A DNA stretch of 64,000 nt from positions 1 through 64,000 of the forward strand of contig NZ_JBHUWD010000026.1 in NCBI RefSeq assembly GCF_042670205.1, read 5' to 3'. The notes under the pieces were generated by a model. That model made no database searches, was not told the DNA's origin, and saw only the letters and a list, made by a program, of their open reading frames with translations. Shown here piece after piece: positions 17,094-25,900 of the stretch. Source of the DNA: Luteimicrobium sp042670205. Lineage in GTDB: Bacteria > Actinomycetota > Actinomycetes > Actinomycetales > Cellulomonadaceae. The position numbers were made by a program, and so were the translations under genes. Each line of letters starts with the position of its first letter. Position 1 is the first letter of the stretch.

Positions 17094-17599
17094 CCGCTCC
17101 GCCCCGCGCTCAGCGCAGCACGCAGCGGTCCAGCGCCCTCGGGCGCAGCGGGCCGGCACGACGGACCGCCCGCACATCGGTCCCCATGCCCCCACGCGGG
17201 GTACCCGCGAAGTGGTCCCCTCACACGGAGTACCCGTGAAGTAGGCCGCCCACGCGGGGTACCCCGCGAGGTATACCGGCGGCCGGTTCTCCGGCGTGAA
17301 GGTGCGCCCGACGACAGGGCGAACCCGGAGCGGACGCAACGCCGTTCGCGGGCGACGGCGGAGCGAACCGCGGCCGGTCGAGCGGACGCAGGCGAACCGA
17401 CGGCCGAGCGGGCGGGTGCGGAGAGGTGGTGAAGGGCGTCAAGGAGTGCGCACGGCCCCCAGGGCCGAAGCACGACAGCCCGAACCACCTCGCCGCACCC
17501 ACCCGCGCACCCAACCACGCGGGCGTCGCCGTCCCACCGGACCCGACCACGCGGGCGTCGCCGTCCCGCCAACGCGAGCGTCACCGTCCGCGAGAACCG
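17094..17599. repeat. Mosaic intergenic repeat, copy A (gluD/recX spacer)
   Basis: This 506-bp non-coding spacer lies between convergent genes. From 17194 to 17280 it holds three degenerate units of period 29, each centred on GTAC (17201, 17230, 17259), for example CGCGGGGTACCCCGCG. Further right, around 17425-17520, is a core strikingly similar to 32224-32317 in the capA/ftsK spacer; GGGCCGAAGCACGACAGCCC is identical in both. GAAGGTGCGCCCGA at 17298-17311 also recurs there with one change. No protein-coding gene is convincing, although one minus-strand frame reads WFGLSCFGPGG in both copies. Confidence 0.75.
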
Positions 17600-18247
17600 T
17601 CAGTCGGACCAGGCGTCCACGTCGTCGCGCGACGCCAGCTCGTCCCGTTCGGCGCCCAGCTCGGCGCTGATCGCGGCGAGCGCGGGACCAGGCGCGTAGC
17701 CCTTGCGGGCGAGCACCCCCATGACGCGCCGGACGCGCACGTCACGCTCGAGCCCTGCGGTGCGCGCGAGGCGCTTGCGCACGAGCTCGCGCAGCGCGGC
17801 GTCCTCGGCGTCGTCGTCGATGGTCTCGACGGCGGCGCGGGCGTCGTCGTCCTCGATGCCGCGCCGTCGCAGCTCCGCCGCGATGCCGCGGCGGGACAAG
17901 GATCGCTCGGCGAGCTGGCTGCGGGCGATCATCCCGGCGAGCTCGGCGTCGTCGAGCAGCCCGACATCGGTGAGGCGCTCGACGAGCTCCTCGACGACGT
18001 CGTCGGCGTAACCGCGCCGACGAAGCCCGTCGGCGATCTGGCGGCGTGTGCGGGGAGCGCCCGTGAGCATGCGCAGAGCGACGGCCCGGGCCGCCTCGAG
18101 CTGCTCGTCACGCGAAGCAGGGGCGTGCTTCGCGTCCGTCTGCGCTCGAGGGGCCCGGGCCCGAACCTCGTCACGTGCGGACGAGGCCGTGTCGCGGCGG
18201 CGCGCGCCGCCGCGAGACGTGTTGGACCGGCCTGAGGGGAAGGTCAT
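17600..18247 (-). CDS. recX: Regulatory protein RecX
   Basis: RecX binds and limits RecA filaments. The 215-residue protein consists of a basic low-complexity N-terminus (about 45 residues) and three-helix RecX repeats, with RTRRQIADGLRRRGYADDVVEELVERLTDVGLLDD and LSRRGIAAELRRRGI as hallmarks. It starts 11 bp after recA and is certainly cotranscribed, so it is SOS-induced with recA. The 3' end faces repeat copy A. Confidence 0.93.
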   Translation of the reverse strand: MTFPSGRSNTSRGGARRRDTASSARDEVRARAPRAQTDAKHAPASRDEQLEAARAVALRMLTGAPRTRRQIADGLRRRGYADDVVEELVERLTDVGLLDDAELAGMIARSQLAERSLSRRGIAAELRRRGIEDDDARAAVETIDDDAEDAALRELVRKRLARTAGLERDVRVRRVMGVLARKGYAPGPALAAISAELGAERDELASRDDVDAWSD

Positions 18248-18258
18248 GGCCGGGTCCG

Positions 18259-19347
18259 TCAGAACGGTGCCGCCGCGCCCTTCGCGGCCGCGGCCTTGGG
18301 GGCCACGGCCTCGGTCGCGCCGCCCGCCTCCTCGGCGGGCGCGTCGACGCGGGCGCCGACACCGAGCTTCTCCTTGATCTTCTTCTCGAGCTCGTTCGCC
18401 AGGTCGGGGTTGTCGCGCAGGAACGAGCGCGCGTTCTCCTTGCCCTGGCCGAGCTGGTCGCCGTCGTACGTGAACCAGGAGCCGGACTTGCGCACGAAGC
18501 CGTGCTCCACCCCCATGTCGATGAGCCCGCCCTCGCGGGAGATCCCCACCCCGTAGAGGATGTCGAACTCCGCCTGCTTGAACGGCGGCGCCATCTTGTT
18601 CTTGACGACCTTGACGCGCGTGCGGTTGCCGACCGCGTCGGTGCCCTCCTTGAGGGTCTCGATGCGGCGGATGTCGAGGCGGACCGACGCGTAGAACTTG
18701 AGCGCCTTGCCGCCGGTCGTCGTCTCGGGCGACCCGAAGAAGACGCCGATCTTCTCGCGGAGCTGGTTGATGAAGATCGCCGTGGTGCCCGACGCGTTGA
18801 GCGCGCCGGTGATCTTGCGCAGCGCCTGGGACATGAGGCGGGCCTGGAGGCCGACGTGGCTGTCACCCATCTCGCCCTCGATCTCGGCCTTGGGCACGAG
18901 CGCCGCGACCGAGTCGATGACGATGATGTCGAGGGCGCCGGAGCGGATCAGCATGTCGGCGATCTCGAGCGCCTGCTCCCCCGTGTCCGGCTGCGAGACG
19001 AGCAGCGCGTCGGTGTCGACGCCGAGCTTCTTGGCGTACTCCGGGTCGAGCGCGTGCTCGGCGTCGATGAACGCCGCGATGCCGCCGGCCCGCTGGGCGC
19101 TGGCCACCGCGTGCAGCGCGACGGTCGTCTTGCCGGAGGACTCGGGGCCGTAGACCTCGATCACGCGGCCGCGCGGGAGCCCGCCGATGCCGAGCGCCAC
19201 ATCGAGCGCGATGGAGCCGGTCGGGATGACGTCGACAGGGGCACGGCCCTCCTCACCGAGGCGCATCACCGAGCCCTTGCCGAAGTTTCGGTCGATCTGG
19301 GCGAGGGCGGCCTCGAGCGCCTTCTCGCGATCTGCTGGTGCGGGCAT
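18259..19347 (-). CDS. recA: Recombinase RecA
   Basis: RecA forms filaments on single-stranded DNA, drives homologous recombination and triggers LexA cleavage. The 362-residue protein starts MPAPADREKALEAALAQIDR and has Walker A GPESSGKTT (67-75), VIDSVAALVPKAEIEGEMGD and loop 2 GVFFGSPETTTGG. The C-terminal tail is Ala/Glu-rich. This ATG was chosen because AAAGGTGG lies five bases upstream. An in-frame ATG at 19401 (MATTNTRRTG) would add 18 residues but has no ribosome site; it is possible. No intein is present. Confidence 0.97.
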   Translation of the reverse strand: MPAPADREKALEAALAQIDRNFGKGSVMRLGEEGRAPVDVIPTGSIALDVALGIGGLPRGRVIEVYGPESSGKTTVALHAVASAQRAGGIAAFIDAEHALDPEYAKKLGVDTDALLVSQPDTGEQALEIADMLIRSGALDIIVIDSVAALVPKAEIEGEMGDSHVGLQARLMSQALRKITGALNASGTTAIFINQLREKIGVFFGSPETTTGGKALKFYASVRLDIRRIETLKEGTDAVGNRTRVKVVKNKMAPPFKQAEFDILYGVGISREGGLIDMGVEHGFVRKSGSWFTYDGDQLGQGKENARSFLRDNPDLANELEKKIKEKLGVGARVDAPAEEAGGATEAVAPKAAAAKGAAAPF

Positions 19348-19490
19348 GTCAGCCACCTTTGCGCTTTTCGCGCCCGTGCGGCGCGTGTTCGTCGTTGCCA
19401 TCGGTGAAGACGCTACGTGCGGCCACCGACATCGTCCCCGGCCGATCTCCCGGCTGTGTACGACGCCCCGTGGTCGCGAGGATGTGGACC

Positions 19491-19513
19491 ACCCTACCCG
19501 AACAGGTGTTCGA
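19491..19513 (-). promoter_or_regulatory. recA promoter with LexA box
   Basis: On the minus strand TAGGGT (19491-19496) is the -10. The 17 bases upstream are filled by the dyad CCGAACAGGTGTTCGA (19498-19513), one base from the LexA consensus TCGAAC-N4-GTTCGA. LexA bound here would occlude the promoter. The leader to the chosen recA start would be about 135 bases. Confidence 0.8.
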
Positions 19514-19606
19514 TCGGCGGCAGGTCGCCCCGACACGCCGGGGCCGGCGTGTCGCGACCTCCGGCGGCTGCCGTCGACCGCGCTTCCGGGCGAGCGTCGC
19601 CGCAGG

Positions 19607-20401
19607 TCAGCGACGGAGCCCGGGCACCTCGGCGCTCTCGCCCGGCGCGAGGACCACGGCGCGCGTGCCGGGAGCGTGGAGCGCGACCTCGTGCGCGAAC
19701 AGCGCTCCGGGGCGATCCATCCACCCCGGCGGCACGTGCCGCCCGCCGGGCGCGTGCAGGGTCCCCCAGTGCACGGGCACGGCGACGCCCGCACCGACCA
19801 ACGCGCACAGCTCGGCGGCCTGCAGCGGCCCGAGGTGCCCGCCCGACAGCCGCGGCCCCCAGCCCGAGACCGGGGCCAGCACCACGTCGGGCGACCGGCC
19901 CGCGAGCACGGGCACGCCGGCGAGCTCCGGTGCGAGCTCGGTGTCGCCCACGGCCCACACCGCGAGCTCGTCGCCCGGGGTCCCGCCGTCGAGCAGGAGC
20001 AGGTGCCCGTTGGCCGCGTTCGGCCGGTGCGGCATGGGGCGGTGCCCGTGCACCGCGGGCGTCAGCCGCACGCGTGCGCCCGGCGCGACCTCGACCACCT
20101 CGTCCGGCCCGAGCCCGATCGCGCCGCGGATGCCGTGCGAGCGCAGCCAGCGCGCGTTCGACGGCGCCGTGAGGACGGGGACGTCGCCCAGCAGCCGTAA
20201 GGAGCCGAGCTCGGCATGGTCGTGGTGGAGGTGCGAGAGCAGCACGGCGTCGACGTCGTGCCAGACGTCCGCGGGGCGCCCCCCGCGCCTCCGCAGCACG
20301 CCGGCGTGACGGTGGAGCAGCGGGTCGGTGAGCACCCGGACGCCGTCCCGCTCGAGCAGCACCGTGGAGTGTCCGAGCCACGTGACGGTCAGCGCGGTCA
20401 C
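19607..20401 (-). CDS. MBL-fold metal-dependent hydrolase (UlaG/NAPE-PLD-like)
   Basis: A 264-residue metallo-beta-lactamase-fold protein opening with VTWLGHSTVLLERDGVRVLTD. The metal motif is HLHHDH (57-62), followed by a later His at HGHRPMP and Asp at VGDTE. It belongs to the group of intracellular MBL hydrolases resembling NAPE-hydrolysing phospholipase D and UlaG; the substrate is unknown. The GTG start overlaps the stop of the upstream phosphatase gene by four bases (GTGA), so the two are coupled and may act in one pathway. Confidence 0.85.
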   Translation of the reverse strand: MTALTVTWLGHSTVLLERDGVRVLTDPLLHRHAGVLRRRGGRPADVWHDVDAVLLSHLHHDHAELGSLRLLGDVPVLTAPSNARWLRSHGIRGAIGLGPDEVVEVAPGARVRLTPAVHGHRPMPHRPNAANGHLLLLDGGTPGDELAVWAVGDTELAPELAGVPVLAGRSPDVVLAPVSGWGPRLSGGHLGPLQAAELCALVGAGVAVPVHWGTLHAPGGRHVPPGWMDRPGALFAHEVALHAPGTRAVVLAPGESAEVPGLRR

Positions 20402-22641
20402 GACGGCGTGCCCTCTCGGGCGCCCTCGGCCCGCTCCCCCGTCGGCTCCTGCTCGGCGGGGTCGGCCGGCGCGACGGCCGCTCCGGGGCCGAGGCCGAGC
20501 GCGCCCAGCCAGGCGACGAGCTGGCGGTGCACCGCGTCGGCGCCCACGAGCCGGCGACCGTCGGCCGGCCCGGCCCGCAGCGCGTCGTCGACCTCCCACG
20601 CGGCCGGGTGGACCAGCACCGCCTGGTTCTGCTCGCCGCCGAGCCCGCCGTGCGACCCGACGAGACCTTCGAACGGGTGCACGAGCCCCGCGTCGTCGAC
20701 CGACGACACGACCAGCAGGTCGGCCGCCGACTCGAGCCCGGCGGCGCGTGCCAGGTCGGCCGCGGCCCGCGGCCCGTACACCGCGGTCGGGTCCTCCCCC
20801 TCGACCGCGCCCGTGACCAGGTGCCGCAGGCCGTGCGCGCCGAGCGCGACCGGGTGGCCGTCGTCGTCGCGACCCACGACGACGCCCACGCCCGGGTGCG
20901 CCGCCAGCCCGGGCACGAGGTCCGGCCAGCGCTCGACGAGGCGCGAGAGCCGCAGCGGCTCGTCCGCCCTGGTCACCCACACGCCCGCGAAGTTCCCGGA
21001 CGCGGCGACGACGAGCTCCTGGTCGGTCGCGAGGCCCGGACCCTCGTCGGCCCGCGCGGTCCGGTCGCCCGCGGCGCGCCCCGTCTCGGGCCCGACGGCG
21101 TCGTGCCCGCGGGCCGTCCCGGACAGCGCGCGCAGCGCCTCGGCGACCTCGTGCCACTGCTCGCCGCGCTCGCCGCGTGCCTGGGCGGTGGCGACGTCGC
21201 GCCGGGGGCCCCGGCGCTCGTCGTCGGACGGGGCGGGCCAGGGGTCGGTGCCGGTGAGCCGGCGCACGAGCGACTCGAGCGTGAACCCGTAGGTCTTCGC
21301 GAACGGCTCGCCGAGCGACTGGCCGTGGTCGGAGAGCACGACGACGTCGTAGGGTCGCGCGGTCTGCCGCCCGAGCTGCTCGAGGAGCCCGACGACGCGG
21401 TCGAGGCCCTCGAGCGAGCGCAGCGACTCGGGGCGGAGCGGCCCGGCGTGGTGGGCGACCTCGTCGTGGTCGACGAAGTCCACGAAGATCACGGGCGCGC
21501 CCTCGACCATCTGCTCGGCGACGAGCGAGGTGTTGAGGTCGCGCAGCAGCACGTTGGTGATGGCACGCAGGGCCGGGTAGGCGCCGAGGCGGGAGACCCG
21601 TGGCTCGACGCGCCGCGCCGTCTGCTGCCAGCCCTGGTAGAGCTCCTTGACGAGCTCGCCGACCGTCAGCAGCAGCGCGCGGGCCAGCACGAACGGGCTC
21701 GAGCAGAACTCGACGAACGTCGCGCCGGGTCCGAGCCCGCGGCGCGCGCGGCTCACGACGAGCAGGTTCGTCGCCGCCCCACCGCTGAACATCGTCGACA
21801 CGGCCGCCCCGCCGCCGGCGAGCAGCCCCGGGCCGGCCTCGGCGAGCCGCTCCTCGAGTAGCGCGGCGTCACGCGGGTGGTTGGTGACGAGGAGGCGGTC
21901 GAGCTCGCGGTCCCACCACCGGAACGCGGGGACGCGGTCCGCGGCGCCGTGCAGCAGTCCGGCCTGGCTCGCGGGCGTCGTCGAAGGGACCTGCGCCCAC
22001 CACGGCTCGAGCCGGTGCGTGCCGTCCCGCAGCCAGCGCGTCAGCGTGGGCGCGAGCCCCGCCTGGACGGCGAACTCGAGCGTGCCCTGCGCGAGCCCGT
22101 CGAGCTGGACGACCAGGACGCCCCGCTCGCCGTCCGGCGGCGGCGCGGCGGAACCGGCGGCGCCCGCGCGGTGGGCGGCCCGCGCGCGTCGCCGGGCGCC
22201 CCGGCGCGCCCGACGACGCAGGTCGCCGAGCACGTAGTCGTTGTCCCGCAGGCCGAGGAGCCAGCGCCCGACCGCCATCACGACGGCGGCGACCACGAGG
22301 ACCGGGACGACGTCCGTGCCGTGGGAGAGGTGCAGCCCCGGCACGTGCACGAGAGCCGCCCACGCGATCAGGACCTGCGCGGCGAGCCCGAGGAGCAGGG
22401 CGGCGAGCGGCCCGAACCGTGCGGCGAGCAGGCGCAGCGCCGGGCGGACCAGCGCGTCCCCGACCGTCACGATCAGCCCCACCAGGAGGACCGACCACGG
22501 CTCGGACACCGACACGCCCGGCACGACGAGCAGCGCGACCGCGAGGCCCGCCGTCGTCGCGACGAGCGACCAGACCGACTCGCGCAGGTCGGCGACGCGG
22601 GACGCCCGGTCCCGGCTCGCCTGCGCGGCCGCGAGGTCCAT
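20398..22641 (-). CDS. Membrane-anchored alkaline-phosphatase-superfamily protein
   Basis: A 747-residue protein with four N-terminal membrane helices (about 23-40, 48-66, 78-100, 110-128) of the type annotated phage-holin-like, then a phosphodiesterase/alkaline-phosphatase domain. Metal-site motifs are VVQLDG (Asp181), VPSTTPASQAG, FVDFVDHDEVAHHAGP and VVLSDHGQS. The actinobacterial family combining these two parts has no established substrate. The start ATG overlaps the DUF3046 stop (TGATG), and its stop overlaps the MBL gene. The holin-like label does not indicate a phage origin. Confidence 0.85.
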   Translation of the reverse strand: MDLAAAQASRDRASRVADLRESVWSLVATTAGLAVALLVVPGVSVSEPWSVLLVGLIVTVGDALVRPALRLLAARFGPLAALLLGLAAQVLIAWAALVHVPGLHLSHGTDVVPVLVVAAVVMAVGRWLLGLRDNDYVLGDLRRRARRGARRRARAAHRAGAAGSAAPPPDGERGVLVVQLDGLAQGTLEFAVQAGLAPTLTRWLRDGTHRLEPWWAQVPSTTPASQAGLLHGAADRVPAFRWWDRELDRLLVTNHPRDAALLEERLAEAGPGLLAGGGAAVSTMFSGGAATNLLVVSRARRGLGPGATFVEFCSSPFVLARALLLTVGELVKELYQGWQQTARRVEPRVSRLGAYPALRAITNVLLRDLNTSLVAEQMVEGAPVIFVDFVDHDEVAHHAGPLRPESLRSLEGLDRVVGLLEQLGRQTARPYDVVVLSDHGQSLGEPFAKTYGFTLESLVRRLTGTDPWPAPSDDERRGPRRDVATAQARGERGEQWHEVAEALRALSGTARGHDAVGPETGRAAGDRTARADEGPGLATDQELVVAASGNFAGVWVTRADEPLRLSRLVERWPDLVPGLAAHPGVGVVVGRDDDGHPVALGAHGLRHLVTGAVEGEDPTAVYGPRAAADLARAAGLESAADLLVVSSVDDAGLVHPFEGLVGSHGGLGGEQNQAVLVHPAAWEVDDALRAGPADGRRLVGADAVHRQLVAWLGALGLGPGAAVAPADPAEQEPTGERAEGAREGTPS

Positions 22642-22874
22642 CAGCGCGCCGGGGGTGCCGGACGGCGCCGGTCGGAGCCCCAGCGCCGGGCGTCGGGCAC
22701 CTCCATGGCGTCGCACAGCGCGTGCCAGACGACGCGCGGATCGACGCCGTCGTCGAGCGCCTGGACGGCGGTGCGCGAGCCCAGCTCGGTGAGGACCTGG
22801 ACGTCCGCGAGCGTCCGCCCGTAGGCGTCACCGAACACGTCGTCCACCAGGGACCAGAACTCGCTGTAGCGCAC
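22641..22874 (-). CDS. DUF3046 protein
   Basis: A 77-residue protein beginning VRYSEFWSLVDDVFGDAYGRTLADV, which matches the small DUF3046 family almost always located next to recA in actinobacteria. It has VWHALCDAMEVPDARRWG near the end. Function is unknown. The GTG start at 22872-22874 is supported by the family beginning at RxSEFW. Here it leads a coupled trio with the phosphatase and MBL genes rather than directly preceding recA. Confidence 0.9.
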   Translation of the reverse strand: MRYSEFWSLVDDVFGDAYGRTLADVQVLTELGSRTAVQALDDGVDPRVVWHALCDAMEVPDARRWGSDRRRPAPPAR

Positions 22875-22939
22875 GGCACCAGCCTGCCACGAGCCGCCCA
22901 CCCGGGGCGGGTGTGGGCGCGCCCGACCACAATGGGACG

Positions 22940-25900
22940 GTGCCCCGCTCACCCTCCGCTCCTGGCCCCGCGGGCCTCGGCCGCTTCGGCGCGTCGACGC
23001 GCGACTGGTTCGCGGGCGCGTTCGAGGCGCCGACGGCGGCGCAGACCGGAGCGTGGGACGCGATCGGCAGCGACCGGCACGCGCTCGTGGTCGCGCCCAC
23101 CGGCTCCGGCAAGACGCTCGCCGCGTTCCTGTGGTCGATCGACCGGCTCGTGGGGGCCACGGACCCGGAGCCCGAGCCTGCCCGCCGCTGCCGGGTCGTG
23201 TACGTGTCCCCGCTCAAGGCGCTCGCGGCGGACGTCGAGCGGAACCTGCGCTCGCCGCTGACGGGCATCCGGCAGGCGGCAGCCCGCCGCGGCGAGGCGG
23301 TGCGCGAGGTCCGGGTCGGGCTGCGCACGGGCGACACGCCGGCCCGCGAGCGGCGCACGTTCGCCACGGCCCCGCCCGACGTGCTGGTGACGACGCCCGA
23401 GTCGCTGTTCCTCGTGCTGACGTCGGGCGCCCGGGACGGCCTGGCGGGCGTGGAGACGGTGATCGTCGACGAGATCCACGCGCTCGCCGGGACCAAGCGC
23501 GGCGCGCACCTCGCCCTGACGCTCGAGCGGCTCGACGCGCTCCTGGAGCGCCCGGCACAGCGGATCGGGCTGTCGGCGACGGTGCGGCCCGTGGACGCGG
23601 TCGCGGCGTTCCTCGCGGGGTCGCGAACGGATGCGGACGGAGGCCGGGACGTCGTCGTCGTGCAGCCGCCCGCGAGCAAGCGCCTGCGGATCGACGTCGA
23701 GGTGCCGGTGCCGGACCTCGCCGACCTGCGCGCGACGCCGCTCGCGGTGCCGGCGGGCGCGGGCGGGGGCCTCCCGCCGCTGCCCGAGGGCGAGCCGGAC
23801 CTGTCGGGCCCTGCCGCCGTGCCGCTCCCGCTGCCCGGCGACGCCGGCGGACCGGGCGGGGGCACGGCGCCGAGGGCCTCGATCTGGCCGCACGTCGAGG
23901 AGCGGATCGTCGACCTGGTCGCCGCGGACACCGGCGCGGACGAGGTCGCGCACCACGCGGCGGGCCGGGTGCAGCGCTCGACGCTCGTCTTCACGAACTC
24001 GCGCCGGGGCGCGGAGCGGCTGACCGCGCGCCTCAACGAGCTGTGGGCCGAGCGGCAGGGCGAGGAGGTCCTCGACCCCGGCACCGTGCGCGCGGCGCAG
24101 GTCCAGGCGCAGTCGGGCGCGAGCGCAGGCATCGAGCCGGTCGTCGCGCGCGCCCACCACGGGTCGATGAGCCGCGCGGAGCGCACCCGGACGGAGACCG
24201 AGCTCAAGGAGGGCCGGCTGCCCGCGGTCGTGGCCACCAGCTCGCTCGAGCTCGGCATCGACATGGGCGCGATCGACCTCGTCGTGCAGGTCGGCTCGCC
24301 GCCCAGCGTCGCGAGCGGGCTGCAGCGGCTGGGGCGCGCGGGGCACCAGGTGGGTGCCGAGTCGCACGGGGTGATCTTCCCGACGTTCCGTGGCGACCTC
24401 GTCCCGGCGACGGTGGTGGCGCAGCGCATGCTCGCGGGCGAGATCGAGCAGGTGCACGTGCTGCGCAACCCGCTCGACGTGCTCGCGCAGCAGGTCGTGG
24501 CGATGGTCGCGATGGACGAGTGGACGGTCGACGACCTCGCCGCGGTGGTCCGCCGCGCTCTGCCCTTCGAGCACCTCACGGACGGCGCGCTCACCGCGGT
24601 CCTCGACATGCTCGCCGGGCGCTACCCGAGCGAGGAGTTCGCGGAGCTGCGGGCGCGCGTCGTGTGGGACCGCGCGTCGGGCACCCTCACGGCACGGCCG
24701 GGGGCCGGGCGGCTCGCGGTCACGAGCGGCGGCACCATCCCGGACCGCGGGATGTACGGGGTGTTCCTCGTGGGGTCGGGCGACGACCCGACGGTCGAGG
24801 AGCTCGGCGACCCCGTGACCGGACCGTCCGGGCCGCGCGGCGGCACCGGTCGGGCCCCCCGCCGCGTGGGCGAGCTCGACGAGGAGATGGTCTACGAGTC
24901 GCGTGTCGGCGACACGTTCACGCTCGGCTCGAGCACGTGGCGCATCGAGGAGATCACCCCCGACCGGGTGCTCGTCTCCCCCGCACCCGGGCTGCCGGGG
25001 CGGCTGCCGTTCTGGAAGGGCGACTCCCCCGGGCGCCCGGCCGAGCTCGGCGCGGCGATCGGCGCGTGGGTGCGCGAGACGTCCGGGACCGCGGCGGGCG
25101 ACCCGGACGCGGCGCACGCGCGCCTGCGCGACGCCGGCCTCGACGGCTGGGCGGCGGACAACCTGCTCGCCTACCTCGCCGACCAGCGCACCGCGACGGG
25201 TGCCGTGCCCGACGACCGGACCGTCGTCGTCGAGCGGTTCCGCGACGAGCTGGGCGACTGGCGGGTCGTGCTGCACTCACCCTACGGAGCACGCGTGCAC
25301 GCGCCGTGGGCGCTCGTCGTGGCGCGGCGGCTGCGCGAGCGCCTCGGCGTCGACGTCGCCGCCATGCACTCCGACGACGGCATCGTCCTGCGCCTGCCGG
25401 ACGTCGAAGGCGCGGTGGCTGGGTTCGATCTGCCCGGCGACGGGCTCGGCGGCCTCGACGGGTCGGGCGACGCCGTCGCGTACGGCGGTTCCTCGGTCAC
25501 CCTCGAGGACCTGCTCCTCGAGCCCGACGAGGTCGTCGAGGAGGTCCGTGACGCGCTCGGAGGGTCGGTGCTGTTCGCGGCGCGGTTCCGCGAGGCCGCG
25601 GCCCGCGCCCTGCTGCTGCCGCGCCGTCGGCCCGACAAGCGCCAGCCCTTGTGGCAGCAACGGCAGCGCTCGGCCCAGCTGCTGTCCGTCGCCTCGGGGT
25701 ACCCGCAGTTCCCGATCGTGCTCGAGGCTGCCCGCGAGTGCCTCCAGGACGACTTCGACACCGCGGCGCTGGCCGACCTCATGCGCGCGGTGCAGGGCCG
25801 CCGGGTGCGCGTCGTCGAGGTGACGACGCAGACGCCGTCGCCGTTCGCGCAGTCGCTGCTGTTCGGCTACACCGCCCAGTTCCTGTACGACGGCGACGCC

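Noticed and set aside
17221..17550. Small minus-strand protein gene in the gluD/recX spacer
   Set aside because: No ribosome site, low-complexity composition and only a short shared peptide with copy B; better described as repeat DNA, with the coding idea kept only as a low-score finding.
20398..22641. Phage holin similarity as a sign of prophage
   Set aside because: The holin-like part is only the membrane domain of a chromosomal phosphatase; no other phage gene is near.
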